DNA from: Flavobacteriaceae bacterium
GTDB lineage: Bacteria > Bacteroidota > Bacteroidia > Flavobacteriales > Weeksellaceae
Direction: 5' to 3'
DNA: 39,515 nt
Assembly: GCA_031277475.1 (NCBI GenBank)
Contig: JAITMJ010000136.1
Span: 1 to 39,515 of the forward strand
In this document: positions 14,598-23,294 of the stretch, in pieces
Position numbering within the stretch: position 1 is the stretch's first letter
How the letters are laid out: each line of letters starts with the position of its first letter
Program-made: the position numbers and the translations under genes
Notes under the pieces: generated by a model
Told to the model about the DNA's origin: nothing
The model's database searches: none
What the model saw: the letters and a program-made list of their open reading frames with translations, nothing else

Positions 14598-16670
14598 TTA
14601 TCTTTCCGCTTTCAAAAACCGATAAATTTCTACTTGCGAACGGATTTCTTTTTCTTTGTTTTGAACATATTGGTTGCTCATTTTTTTATCTAAAATCCGC
14701 GCTTTCACATTGTCGCTGAGTTGAATTTCCAAAATGTTTTTCAGTTCTGTTTTCAGATTTTTATCGTTGATTTTCACGGCGGCTTCAATTCGGTGATCCA
14801 AATTTCGCGTCATCCAATCGGCGGAGGAAATGTAGATATCTTCGCTGCCTTTATGGTAGAAATACATAATTCTGGCGTGTTCCAAATATTCGTCCACAAT
14901 GGAAATCGCTTCAATTTCTTTTTTAAAATGTTTCTGATTTACGGCACAATAAATTCCACGCACAATCATTTTTATGGAAACACCTGCTGTTGCGGCTTCG
15001 TAGAGTTTTTTCGTCAAACTGTGGTCGCTTAAAGCATTGATTTTGATAATCATTTCCGCTTTTCTTCCGGCTTTTGCTTCCTCGATTTCTTTGTCAATGT
15101 AATGCATAATTTTTTCACGCATAAATTGCGGACAAATCATCAAATTTTTACAGTTTTTCAAAATGTGAGCGGGATTTTCTTTCGGTATTCTGAGTGCGTT
15201 GAAAACTTTGTTGATGTCTGCCATTATCGTTCTATCGGCGGTAAACAAGAGATGATCGCTGTAAACTTTTGCCGTTTTTTCGTTGAAATTTCCGGTGCTC
15301 ACAAATCCGTATTGAAGCGTTTTTCCGTTTAATCTTTTTTTAATGATGCAAAGTTTGGCGTGCACTTTTTTATTCGGAATGCCTACCAAAACCTCGATTC
15401 CTTCTTCTTCCAAACGTTCTTTCCATCTCAAATTGGCTTCTTCATCGAACCGCGCTTGAAGTTCCACCATTGCCGTAACTTGTTTTCCGTTTCTGGCGGC
15501 GTTGATGAGCGCATTGGCGATTTTAGAATCGTCAGCCAAACGGTAAATCGTGATTTGAATGGATTTCACATCCGGATCCATCGCACTTTCGCGGAGCAAA
15601 TCAATCACCGGACGATAGTTGTGATACGGAAAAGTGAGCAAAACGTCTTTCTTTAAAATCACATCCGTAATTCGCCGATTGTTTGCAAATTCGGGATAAT
15701 CAAAAGAGGTTCTTTCGATAGGTTTTTTATAATTAAAAACATCGGGAAAGTCCATAAAATCTCTAAAATTGTGGATTTTTCCACCCGGAATGATGCTGTC
15801 TTTCTTGGTGAGGTTCAGTTTGCGAATCAAAAATTCCAAGAGAGATTTGTCCATTTCCTTGTCGAAAACAAAACGCGTAGGTTTGCCTTTTCGCCGACTT
15901 TTCACGCCTTTTTCAATTTTTTCGGCGAGGTTGGTTCCGATGTCGCTGTCCAAATCAAACTCCGCATCTTTGGTTACTTTGAATGTATGTGCTTGAAAAT
16001 CATCATATTCAAAATAAGAAAAAATTTCCGGAAGCATAGCAATGATGATGTCTTCCAAAAGCATCAAATGTTTTTCGTTTTTTTCCGAAGGCAGCGTCAC
16101 GAAACGCCCGACAAAACGAGACGGAATTTCGATGACGGCAAAATTGCTTCTGTATTTCCAATCTTTTCGCCGCATTGCAACGCCGAGATAAAGGCTTTTG
16201 TCCCGAAGATACGGCATTGGTCGGTTTTCCTGAAGCAAAATCGGAATCACGTTTGATTCTACGGTTTCATCGAAATATTGTTTTACAAATTCTTTTTGTT
16301 TAGTGGTAATGTTTTCGGCAGTTTTTATGAAAACGTTTTGTTGAGCCATTTCCCTGCGGATTTTTCCCCACGCTTTGTCGAAATCCTGCTGATGTTTAAT
16401 GACGGTATCATTTATTTTTTGCAGAATTTTTGAAGGCGGCTGATAAAAAGTATCGGAAAGAATTTTTTGTTTAAAGTTCATTGCGCGCATCAAACCGGCT
16501 ACGCGAACGCGAAAAAACTCGTCCAAATTATTGGAAAAAATTCCCAAAAACCGGATTTTCATCGGAAGCGGAGTGGTTTTGTCCGTTGCTTCCTGCATCA
16601 CTCTTTCGTTGAACGCTAACCATGTGATATCTCTCGGATTAAAATGTTGCGACAATTTTTTATGTTTCAT
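14598..16670 (-). CDS. ppk1: Polyphosphate kinase 1
   Basis: A 690-aa enzyme, full length for PPK1. The N-terminal PRDITWLAFNERVMQEA contains the ATP-binding Asn, and H437 in KKVHAKLCII is the autophosphorylated His (H435 in E. coli). H598 in YLEHARIMYFYHKG is the second conserved His, and TMVELQARFDEEANLRW-type residues line the PLD-like domain. It makes polyP from ATP in a reversible reaction at the inner membrane. The start is ATG at 16670 (the second Met; the codon before it is TTG). The ppx gene follows within 41 bases. Confidence 0.93.
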   Translation of the reverse strand: MKHKKLSQHFNPRDITWLAFNERVMQEATDKTTPLPMKIRFLGIFSNNLDEFFRVRVAGLMRAMNFKQKILSDTFYQPPSKILQKINDTVIKHQQDFDKAWGKIRREMAQQNVFIKTAENITTKQKEFVKQYFDETVESNVIPILLQENRPMPYLRDKSLYLGVAMRRKDWKYRSNFAVIEIPSRFVGRFVTLPSEKNEKHLMLLEDIIIAMLPEIFSYFEYDDFQAHTFKVTKDAEFDLDSDIGTNLAEKIEKGVKSRRKGKPTRFVFDKEMDKSLLEFLIRKLNLTKKDSIIPGGKIHNFRDFMDFPDVFNYKKPIERTSFDYPEFANNRRITDVILKKDVLLTFPYHNYRPVIDLLRESAMDPDVKSIQITIYRLADDSKIANALINAARNGKQVTAMVELQARFDEEANLRWKERLEEEGIEVLVGIPNKKVHAKLCIIKKRLNGKTLQYGFVSTGNFNEKTAKVYSDHLLFTADRTIMADINKVFNALRIPKENPAHILKNCKNLMICPQFMREKIMHYIDKEIEEAKAGRKAEMIIKINALSDHSLTKKLYEAATAGVSIKMIVRGIYCAVNQKHFKKEIEAISIVDEYLEHARIMYFYHKGSEDIYISSADWMTRNLDHRIEAAVKINDKNLKTELKNILEIQLSDNVKARILDKKMSNQYVQNKEKEIRSQVEIYRFLKAER

Positions 16671-16826
16671 CAAAAATACGGATTAGGAAAACGGCGATAA
16701 ATATAATGAAATTAAGTTTTTGTTAAATTTTGGTTAAGTTTAAATTTTTTGGAAAAAAAATAATCCCTTAAAAAAAAATATTTTGAAATTTCATAAAGTT
16801 TGAAATTTGAAATTAATTCAAAAATC

Positions 16827-17024
16827 TCACTTTTTTTTCATCGCAATTTTGCTCCAAGCATCCAACACAAAAACAAGAATAATCCCGATAATTCCGGCAG
16901 AAATCGAGAGGAGAAATTTTGAATTTTCTTCGTGCATTATGCCCAAATTCCATTTGAACAAATAGAGATTAAAACCCGTGAACAGGATAAAAATAATGAG
17001 AAAAATTTTGTAAAAGGTTTTCAT
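16827..17024 (-). CDS. Small two-helix membrane protein
   Basis: A 65-aa protein: helix 1 (residues 6-24, FYKIFLIIFILFTGFNLYLF) and helix 2 (about 40-60, LLSISAGIIGIILVFVLDAW) are hydrophobic, and the C-terminus ends KKK. No named family is recognised. It sits alone between ppk1 and marC on the same strand, with 53 bases to the MarC stop. Similar small proteins are common in flavobacteria; the function is unknown. Confidence 0.6.
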   Translation of the reverse strand: MKTFYKIFLIIFILFTGFNLYLFKWNLGIMHEENSKFLLSISAGIIGIILVFVLDAWSKIAMKKK

Positions 17025-17077
17025 TTTAAAGCGATATTAAAAGGTTATTGGCACTGCTACATTACTGAATTATTACA

Positions 17078-17674
17078 TTAAAAATCAATATAACTCGAAA
17101 ATAATTCCGCAAAATTAGCGGTGAAAAGTTTAATGGAAATCGCCAAAAGTATGATTCCGAAAACTTTTTTCAAAATACCGATGGTTCCGTCTCCCAATTT
17201 TTGTTCAATCCAGTTGGCAGATTTTAAAACGATGTAAATCAAAATTGTGTTCAAAATAATTCCGAAAATAATGTTGATATCGTGATATTGTGCTTTCAGC
17301 GAAAGTGTTGTCGTCAAAGTTCCGGCACCGGCAATCAGTGGAAAAGCAATCGGAACGATGGATGCAGATTTGGATTCCGTGTTTTTATGGATTTCTATTC
17401 CGAGAATCATTTCAACGGCAATGATAAAAATCACGAAAGCACCGGCAATCGCAAAAGAATTGACATCCACGCCCATAAATTTCAAAATTTTGTTTCCGAC
17501 AAATAAAAACACAATCATCAGCAAACCTGCAACAGCAGATGCTTTTTCGGATTCTATTTTCCCGAATTTTTTCTTCAACGCCACAATAATCGGAACAGCA
17601 CCTACGATGTCAATCACCGCAAAAAGTACCATTGAACAGGTCAAGATTTCTTTTATGGAAATATTTTCAAACAT
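17078..17674 (-). CDS. MarC family integral membrane protein
   Basis: A 198-aa protein with about six membrane segments. Family marks are AVIDIVGAVPIIVALKKK, VNSFAIAGAFVIF and PIAFPLIAGAGTLTTTLSL. The N-terminal MFENISIKEILTCSMVLF begins the first helix, so the ATG at 17674 is preferred over an upstream TTG in the same frame. The name comes from the mar locus, but MarC is not a multiple-antibiotic-resistance determinant and its role remains unclear. Confidence 0.86.
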   Translation of the reverse strand: MFENISIKEILTCSMVLFAVIDIVGAVPIIVALKKKFGKIESEKASAVAGLLMIVFLFVGNKILKFMGVDVNSFAIAGAFVIFIIAVEMILGIEIHKNTESKSASIVPIAFPLIAGAGTLTTTLSLKAQYHDINIIFGIILNTILIYIVLKSANWIEQKLGDGTIGILKKVFGIILLAISIKLFTANFAELFSSYIDF

Positions 17675-17691
17675 ATCTGTCAGACTTTCAG

Positions 17692-17995
17692 ATGCAAAAC
17701 AAGGGAGCAAAAATACAAAAGACTTTGGAAATGAAATTGTCGGCTTTTAGATTGCAAGAACTAAAAGTAAGAAAAACAGGTTTTACCAAGGATTTTTTTA
17801 GAACTTCACTGCAGCACGAAAATACTTTCTGCTTGGAATTCATTAGCAAGAAATCAAGATGAAGATATAAGTTTTGAAGATTTTTTGAATAATAAAAATT
17901 CCCCAAAAAACAAAATTGCTTTATTTTCCCAAAATTTTCCGGTAATCAGTTTGGGAGAATTTGCCGAAGAACTTTTGCAAATAGAACTTCCTTAA
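17692..17995 (+). pseudogene. Possible decayed gene (frame change) of unknown kind
   Basis: From ATG 17692 a first frame reads KLSAFRLQELKVRKTG and closes near 17862. From 17769 a second, +1 frame is open for 75 codons to a TAA at 17995; it reads LSAWNSLARNQDEDISFEDF, then LFSQNFPVISLGEFAEELL. The second frame looks protein-like in composition but has no start codon. A single frameshift between 17770 and 17800 would join the two. The family was not recognised. This could also be chance open reading in AT-rich DNA. Confidence 0.3.
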
Positions 17996-18028
17996 AATAA
18001 TAACCTCAAATTTAACTAATTTTGCGTT

Positions 18029-18757
18029 ATGAAATGGTTTGAAACTTGGTTTGATACGCCGTATTATCACATTCTTTACAAAAATCGGGATTATAAAGAA
18101 GCGGAACATTTTCTCACAAAACTGATTGATTTTCTGCAACTTCCAAAACGCTCAAAAATTATAGATTTGGCATGCGGAAAAGGGCGACACTCGATTTTTT
18201 TGAATAAAATGCAGTTTGATGTTTTGGGGTTAGATTTGTCTGAACAAAGCATAAAACACAACAAATTATTTGAAAATTCCACATTAAAATTCCGCGTTCA
18301 CGATATGCGAAACCCGATTTTGCACGAAAAAGCCGATGCGGTTTTCAATCTGTTTACGAGTTTCGGGTATTTTGAAAATGAGGAGGACGATTTAAAAGTT
18401 TTTCGCTCTGTTGCCAATGTTTTGAAAGAAAACGCCTATTTTGTTCTGGATTATCTGAACCCGAATTTCGTACGGAAAAATCTTGAGGAAACATCTGTTG
18501 TTCAAAAAGAAAACTATGTTTTTAACATTCGTAAAAAAATCGAAGACCATTTCATCATCAAAGAAATTGATTTTTCAGACGATGGAAAAGATTTTCATTT
18601 TGTGGAAAAAGTGAAACTTTGTACTCCCGAAAAGATTGATGAATATGCAAAACAAACGGGTTTTGAGCGCATAAAAATCTGGGGAAATTACGCTTTGGAA
18701 AATTTTGATGAAGAAATCTCGCCGAGATGCATTAATTTGTTTAAATTAAAAAAGTGA
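18029..18757 (+). CDS. Class I SAM-dependent methyltransferase
   Basis: A 242-aa Rossmann-like methyltransferase. Motif I is IIDLACGKGRHSIFL (residues 44-58, the DxxCGxGR type), motif II is VLGLDLSE, and HDMRNP and AVFNLFTSFGYF (motif IV) follow. The conserved start MKWFETWFDTPYYHILYKNRD is shared by a flavobacterial group of unknown substrate. A full TAnnTTTG box (TAATTTTG, 18017-18024) lies just 4 bases before the ATG, so transcription may begin almost at the start codon (a leaderless mRNA is possible). Confidence 0.82.
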   Translation: MKWFETWFDTPYYHILYKNRDYKEAEHFLTKLIDFLQLPKRSKIIDLACGKGRHSIFLNKMQFDVLGLDLSEQSIKHNKLFENSTLKFRVHDMRNPILHEKADAVFNLFTSFGYFENEEDDLKVFRSVANVLKENAYFVLDYLNPNFVRKNLEETSVVQKENYVFNIRKKIEDHFIIKEIDFSDDGKDFHFVEKVKLCTPEKIDEYAKQTGFERIKIWGNYALENFDEEISPRCINLFKLKK

Positions 18758-18813
18758 AATAATTTTAAATTTTCATTAATACATTTCATATCAATACATT
18801 AACACAAAAAAAA

Positions 18814-19524
18814 TTGAAAATCAATAACGATATCAAATCCGCTCTTGAATTTCTTTCCATTCCCGAAAAGAAAGAATTTTTCCCGAAATTTTTCAAAGCC
18901 GGAAAAGGTGAATATGCGGAAGGCGACCAATTTATCGGCGTTACGGTTCCCGATCAAAGAAAAATCGCCAAAGCATTTTTTAACAAAATCTCTTTGAATG
19001 AGCTCGCCGAATTGCTTTCTTCAAAATTTCATGAACACCGCTTGACAGCACTTTTAATGTTGGTTTTGAAATACGAAAAATCCGAAAATCTGAAAGAAAA
19101 AGAAACGATTGTAAATTTTTATCTCAAAAATAAAAAACACATCAACCATTGGGATTTGGTGGATGCTTCCTGCTACAAAATTCTTGGAAGACATGCTTTT
19201 GAAACCGAAAATCCGGATTTACTGAGAAAACTTTCCGAAGAAGAAAATATGTGGAGCAAAAGAATGGCAATCGTTTCGACGATGTATTTTATACGAAAAG
19301 AAAATTTTGACCTCACGAAAGAATTGGCACTGAAAAATTTGCAACATCCGCACGATTTGATGCACAAAGCAAACGGCTGGCTGTTGCGCGAAATGGGCAA
19401 AAAAAATGAACAAGAACTTTTGGATTTTCTGGAAATTTACTGCAAAAAAATGCCGCGAACATCGCTTCGCTACGCGATTGAAAGATTGGATGAAAATTTG
19501 CGCCAAAGTTTTCTTAAACGGTGA
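18814..19524 (+). CDS. DNA alkylation repair protein, AlkD-like
   Basis: A 236-aa HEAT-repeat glycosylase of the AlkD type. KKEFFPKFFKAGKGEYAEGD, VTVPDQRKIAK, HEHRLTALLMLVLKYEK and HINHWDLVDASCYKILG carry the family pattern; the WDLVD segment is the catalytic-site region. It would remove 3-methyladenine or N7-alkylated bases from DNA. The start is TTG at 18814 because there is no ATG before the conserved N-terminus. It lies 56 bases after the methyltransferase on the same strand and may share its transcript. Confidence 0.85.
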   Translation: MKINNDIKSALEFLSIPEKKEFFPKFFKAGKGEYAEGDQFIGVTVPDQRKIAKAFFNKISLNELAELLSSKFHEHRLTALLMLVLKYEKSENLKEKETIVNFYLKNKKHINHWDLVDASCYKILGRHAFETENPDLLRKLSEEENMWSKRMAIVSTMYFIRKENFDLTKELALKNLQHPHDLMHKANGWLLREMGKKNEQELLDFLEIYCKKMPRTSLRYAIERLDENLRQSFLKR

Positions 19525-19644
19525 TTTGAGTTGTGAGTTACAGGTTTTCGAGGTATGAAAAATTATTAATTCTACGTCCAACAACCCATATTGAAACAGG
19601 AATTATGTTTAAAAATATTTACAGTGTTTGTTACAATCAATTTT

Positions 19645-21021
19645 TCAAACCTCCTTCAATTTCACCGTGAAATGTCTTAAAATTTCGGATTCCCAAACGA
19701 TGGAATAGCCTTTTGTGATTTCGTTTCGGCGATCGAAAACGTTTTTCAATGCGGTTGCGATGTAGTCCATATGATTGTTCGTGTAGGTTCTTCTCGGGAT
19801 TGCCAATCTTAAAAATTCGAGTTTCGGATAGCGATTTTCGCGGGTTTCCGGATCGCGGTCTGCCAACAAAGTCCCGATTTCTACAGCCCGAATTCCGGCT
19901 TCTTTGTAAAGTTCGATTCCCAAAGTTTGTGCGGGAAAATCTTCGCGCGGAACATTCGGTAAAAATTTCAAAGCATCTATGAAAACCGCGTGCCCGCCAA
20001 TCGGTTTTTGAAGCGGAATATTATAATTAATCAATTGATTTCCAAGATATTCTACTTGTGAAATTCGGCTTTCCAAATATTCAAATTCTGTGGCTTCATC
20101 CAAACCGACCGCCAGCGCCGCCATATCTCTTCCGGACATTCCGCCGTAGGTGATGAAACCTTCATAAATAATCGTAAAATTGGAAGCCACTCGGAAAATT
20201 TGCTCGTCGTTCAAAGCGATAAATCCGCCGATGTTCACGAGTCCGTCTTTTTTGGAACTCATCGTCATCCCGATTCCACAGGCAAAAATTTCTCGGCAAA
20301 TTTCTTTAATCGTTCGGTGTTCCTGCCCGCTTTCTCTTTGTTTAATGAAATAGGCATTTTCGGCAAATCTCGCTCCGTCAAAAATAATGGGAATCCCGTA
20401 TTTGTCGGAAAGTTCTTTCACAGCTTTGATGTTTTCCAAAGAAACCGGCTGCCCGCCCGAAGTGTTGCAAGTAATCGTAATCAGACAAAACGGAATTTGC
20501 TCTTTCGGATGGTTTTGATATATTTTTTCCAATTTTCGCAAATCTATATTTCCTTTGAAAGGATGATTGATTTCCGTATCGAAAGCCTCATCAATAGTGC
20601 AATCTGCGGCGTGCGCTTTTCTAAATTCGATGTGTCCTTTTGTGGTATCGAAATGCGAATTTCCGGGAATGATGTTTCCGTCTTTCACCAAAACCGAAAA
20701 CAAAACATTTTCTGCGGCTCTGCCCTGATGCGTGGGCAAAAGATACCGAAAACCGGTGATTTTTTTCACAGTTTCAAAAAGTTCTTCAAAAGATCGCGAG
20801 CCGGCGTAACTTTCGTCTCCTTTCATCAAAGCAGCCCACTGTTCATCAGACATTGCTCCGGTTCCGGAATCGGTGAGCAAATCAATAAAAACTTTTGAAC
20901 TCGACAAATTAAACAGATTAAAATCTGCATCTTTTATCCATTTTGTTCTTTCTTCTTTGGTAGATTGTCGGATTTTTTCCACCATTTTTATGCGAAAAGG
21001 TTCTGCGTACGGGAGTTTCAT
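19645..21021 (-). CDS. tnaA: Tryptophanase (tryptophan indole-lyase)
   Basis: A 458-aa beta-eliminating PLP lyase. The lysine bound to PLP is K258 in SSKKDGLVNIGG, and D215 and R218 in FDGARFAENAYFIKQR contact the cofactor. FIDLLTDSGTGAMS, PTHQGRAAEN and RHFTVKLKEV are shared with tryptophanases. The selectivity segment reads IRAVEIG, the tryptophanase form; tyrosine phenol-lyase has MERG there. It splits tryptophan into indole, pyruvate and ammonia, consistent with indole-positive Chryseobacterium relatives. The ATG at 21021 is chosen; an upstream TTG-type extension is heptamer-repeat sequence. Divergent from the ABC operon. Confidence 0.88.
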   Translation of the reverse strand: MKLPYAEPFRIKMVEKIRQSTKEERTKWIKDADFNLFNLSSSKVFIDLLTDSGTGAMSDEQWAALMKGDESYAGSRSFEELFETVKKITGFRYLLPTHQGRAAENVLFSVLVKDGNIIPGNSHFDTTKGHIEFRKAHAADCTIDEAFDTEINHPFKGNIDLRKLEKIYQNHPKEQIPFCLITITCNTSGGQPVSLENIKAVKELSDKYGIPIIFDGARFAENAYFIKQRESGQEHRTIKEICREIFACGIGMTMSSKKDGLVNIGGFIALNDEQIFRVASNFTIIYEGFITYGGMSGRDMAALAVGLDEATEFEYLESRISQVEYLGNQLINYNIPLQKPIGGHAVFIDALKFLPNVPREDFPAQTLGIELYKEAGIRAVEIGTLLADRDPETRENRYPKLEFLRLAIPRRTYTNNHMDYIATALKNVFDRRNEITKGYSIVWESEILRHFTVKLKEV

Positions 21022-21029
21022 ATATTTAA

Positions 21030-21066
21030 AGTTCAAAATTCAAGATTCAAAAATTCAAAGTTCAAA
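21030..21066. repeat. Tandem heptamer repeat upstream of tnaA
   Basis: AAGTTCAAAATTCAAG-type units repeat about five times. They are of the same kind as the repeat at 4604-4643 in the GT4 gene. Confidence 0.7.
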
Positions 21067-21193
21067 AATATAAAATTTCTGTGAAAGTGGTTGTAAACGG
21101 CTATATTATACTCGACAATAGACCTCAACTTTATCTGTAACAAAACCAAAATATCCTCTACTTATTTTGCATTAAAAAAACAAATCCGGTCTG

Positions 21194-21883
21194 ATGATAT
21201 TTATCGAAAATCTACACAAATCTTACGACACGGGGAAAAGTCAACTCCACGTTTTGAAAGGAATAAACCTTAATATTTCCGAAGGCGAGTTTGTTTCGAT
21301 TATGGGAAGTTCCGGCTCCGGAAAATCTACTTTGCTGAACATCATCGGAATTTTAGACGAAAAAGATAGCGGAATCTATCAATTAGACGGCATTTCCATT
21401 GAACACCTCAACGAAGTGAAAGCCGCAGAATACCGCTCGAAATTTTTGGGATTTGTGTTTCAATCTTTTAATTTAATCGGTTATAAAACGGCTTTGGAAA
21501 ATGTGGCGCTTCCGCTTTATTATCAAAACGTTTCCCGAAAAGAACGCAATCAAAAAGCGAATGAATATTTGGAAAAAGTAGGTTTGAAAGATTGGGCGCA
21601 CCATTTGCCGAGCGAACTTTCGGGCGGACAAAAACAAAGAGTCGCTATCGCAAGAGCGCTGATTTCTAATCCGAAAGTGATTTTGGCAGACGAACCTACC
21701 GGCGCTTTGGACAGCAAAACCACGTTCGATATTATGAAACTTTTGCAGGAAATCAACAACGAGGGAAAAACCATCATCGTCGTAACGCACGAGCCGGACG
21801 TAGCCGCACAAACCAAAAGAAAAGTGATGCTGAAAGACGGCATCATCGAAAGCGATGAACAAATAACGCAGATGGTTTTATGA
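21194..21883 (+). CDS. ABC transporter ATP-binding protein (MacB/LolD type)
   Basis: A 229-aa ATPase with all motifs intact: Walker A GSSGSGKST (38-46), Q-loop FVFQSFNLIG (88-97), signature LSGGQKQR (142-149), Walker B VILADEPTGALDS (162-174) and the H-loop VVTHEPDVA. The 'ADEPTGALD' signature and short length are those of the MacB/LolD family. It is first in a three-gene operon with two permeases. The substrate is unknown; no MacA-like adaptor or TolC gene is visible here. Confidence 0.9.
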   Translation: MIFIENLHKSYDTGKSQLHVLKGINLNISEGEFVSIMGSSGSGKSTLLNIIGILDEKDSGIYQLDGISIEHLNEVKAAEYRSKFLGFVFQSFNLIGYKTALENVALPLYYQNVSRKERNQKANEYLEKVGLKDWAHHLPSELSGGQKQRVAIARALISNPKVILADEPTGALDSKTTFDIMKLLQEINNEGKTIIVVTHEPDVAAQTKRKVMLKDGIIESDEQITQMVL

Positions 21884-21884
21884 A

Positions 21885-21945
21885 ATGATGGAGTGATGAG
21901 GTTATGAAGTTATGAAGTGATGGGGTTATGAAGTGAGAATCATTA
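21885..21945 (+). repeat. Short tandem TTATGAAG/TGATGGAG repeats
   Basis: About seven imperfect 7-9-base units (ATGATGGAGTGATGAGG, then TTATGAAGTTATGAAGTG) fill the 80-base gap between the ATPase stop and the first permease ATG. They may vary in copy number between strains. Confidence 0.6.
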
Positions 21946-21963
21946 AAATTTAACACAGAAAAA

Positions 21964-23193
21964 ATGTTCGATATAGACCGCTGGCAAGAAATTTTCAGTT
22001 CCATTCGCAACAACGTTTTGCGAACGGTGCTTTCCGGTTTTACGGTAGCGCTCGGTTTGTTTATTTTCATCGTTTTGTTTGGAATCGGCAAAGGTTTGCA
22101 AAATTCTTTTAATAAATCTTTTCGCGGAGATGCCAACAATTTAATCTACATTTTCACGGGCAAAACTTCCATTGCTTACGATGGTTTGCAAGCCAATCGC
22201 CAAATTAGTCTTCAAAATAAAGATTACGAAAGCGCCGAAAAAAAATATTCCGAAAAAATAGAATATTCTTCACCGCGCTATCAATTTAATATGCTCGTGA
22301 AATATGGTAAAGAAAGCGGAAACTACAGAATTATCGGCGTTTATCCGGATGAGCAGTTTATCGAACAACGCAATTTGATGGAAGGGCGATACATTTCTCC
22401 GAACGATTTCCGGGACAATAAAAAAGTAGCCGTAATCGGGAGAATGGTGCAAAAAGATTTGATAAAATCCGGAACTTCAATCGGAAAATATATTGATATA
22501 GACGGCACCATGTTTCGCATCGTCGGCGTATTTTCCGATCCGGGCGGCGATAGGGACGAAAGAGTCATCACAATTGCACTTCCTACGCTTCAACTTTTAA
22601 AGAAAAATTCCGACACTTTAAGCCAAATGATGGTTGCCTACGACCAAAATATGAGTCCCGACGAAGCCATTAAACTCGGAGAAAATATAAAAACCGACAT
22701 CAAAAAACGCCACCGAGTTTCTCCCGATGATGAAGGCGGCGTGATGCTTTTTAACAACGCCGAAAACACAAAAGAACAATTTGCATTTATGGCGGTTTTG
22801 GCTTTAATTGTTTTGGTAATCGGCTTAGGAACGCTGGTTGCGGGAATTATCGGCATCAGCAATATTATGGTTTATATCGTGAAAGAGCGTACCAAAGAAA
22901 TCGGCGTGAGGAAAGCCATCGGTGCAAAACCCGCGAGCATCGTTGCTTTGATTTTACAAGAAAGCGTCATCATTACGATAATTTCAGGATTGGTAGGTGT
23001 TGGTTTGGCGGTTCTGACGATTAATTTAATCGGAAACAGTTTAGAAGAATATTTTATTATAGACCCGAATGTCGGCTGGTTTGAAATCATTTCCGCGTTT
23101 ATCACATTGGTTTTTGCCGGAACTTTAGCCGGATTTGTTCCCGCATATCGCGCGAGCAAAATAAAACCGATAGAAGCGTTGAGAGATGAATAA
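21964..23193 (+). CDS. ABC transporter permease (MacB type), first of two
   Basis: A 409-aa MacB-family permease. An N-terminal cytoplasmic segment and TM1 (NVLRTVLSGFTVALGLFIFIVLFGIGKG) are followed by a periplasmic MacB_PCD domain (about residues 60-260) and then three TM helices of the FtsX type (ALIVLVIGLGTLVAGIIGI..., VIITIISGLVGVGLAVL, VFAGTLAGFVPAYRASKI). The motif VKERTKEIGVRKAIGAKP is the FtsX coupling-helix signature. It is closely similar to the next gene, probably a duplicate, giving a heterodimeric pump. Confidence 0.88.
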   Translation: MFDIDRWQEIFSSIRNNVLRTVLSGFTVALGLFIFIVLFGIGKGLQNSFNKSFRGDANNLIYIFTGKTSIAYDGLQANRQISLQNKDYESAEKKYSEKIEYSSPRYQFNMLVKYGKESGNYRIIGVYPDEQFIEQRNLMEGRYISPNDFRDNKKVAVIGRMVQKDLIKSGTSIGKYIDIDGTMFRIVGVFSDPGGDRDERVITIALPTLQLLKKNSDTLSQMMVAYDQNMSPDEAIKLGENIKTDIKKRHRVSPDDEGGVMLFNNAENTKEQFAFMAVLALIVLVIGLGTLVAGIIGISNIMVYIVKERTKEIGVRKAIGAKPASIVALILQESVIITIISGLVGVGLAVLTINLIGNSLEEYFIIDPNVGWFEIISAFITLVFAGTLAGFVPAYRASKIKPIEALRDE

Positions 23194-23294
23194 GGCTTTT
23201 GGCTTTATTACGCCGAACGATTGAGGAATAAGATAATGAGATAATTTAATTTCTAAATCGTCATAAATACATTTACATAAATACAAACAAAACT

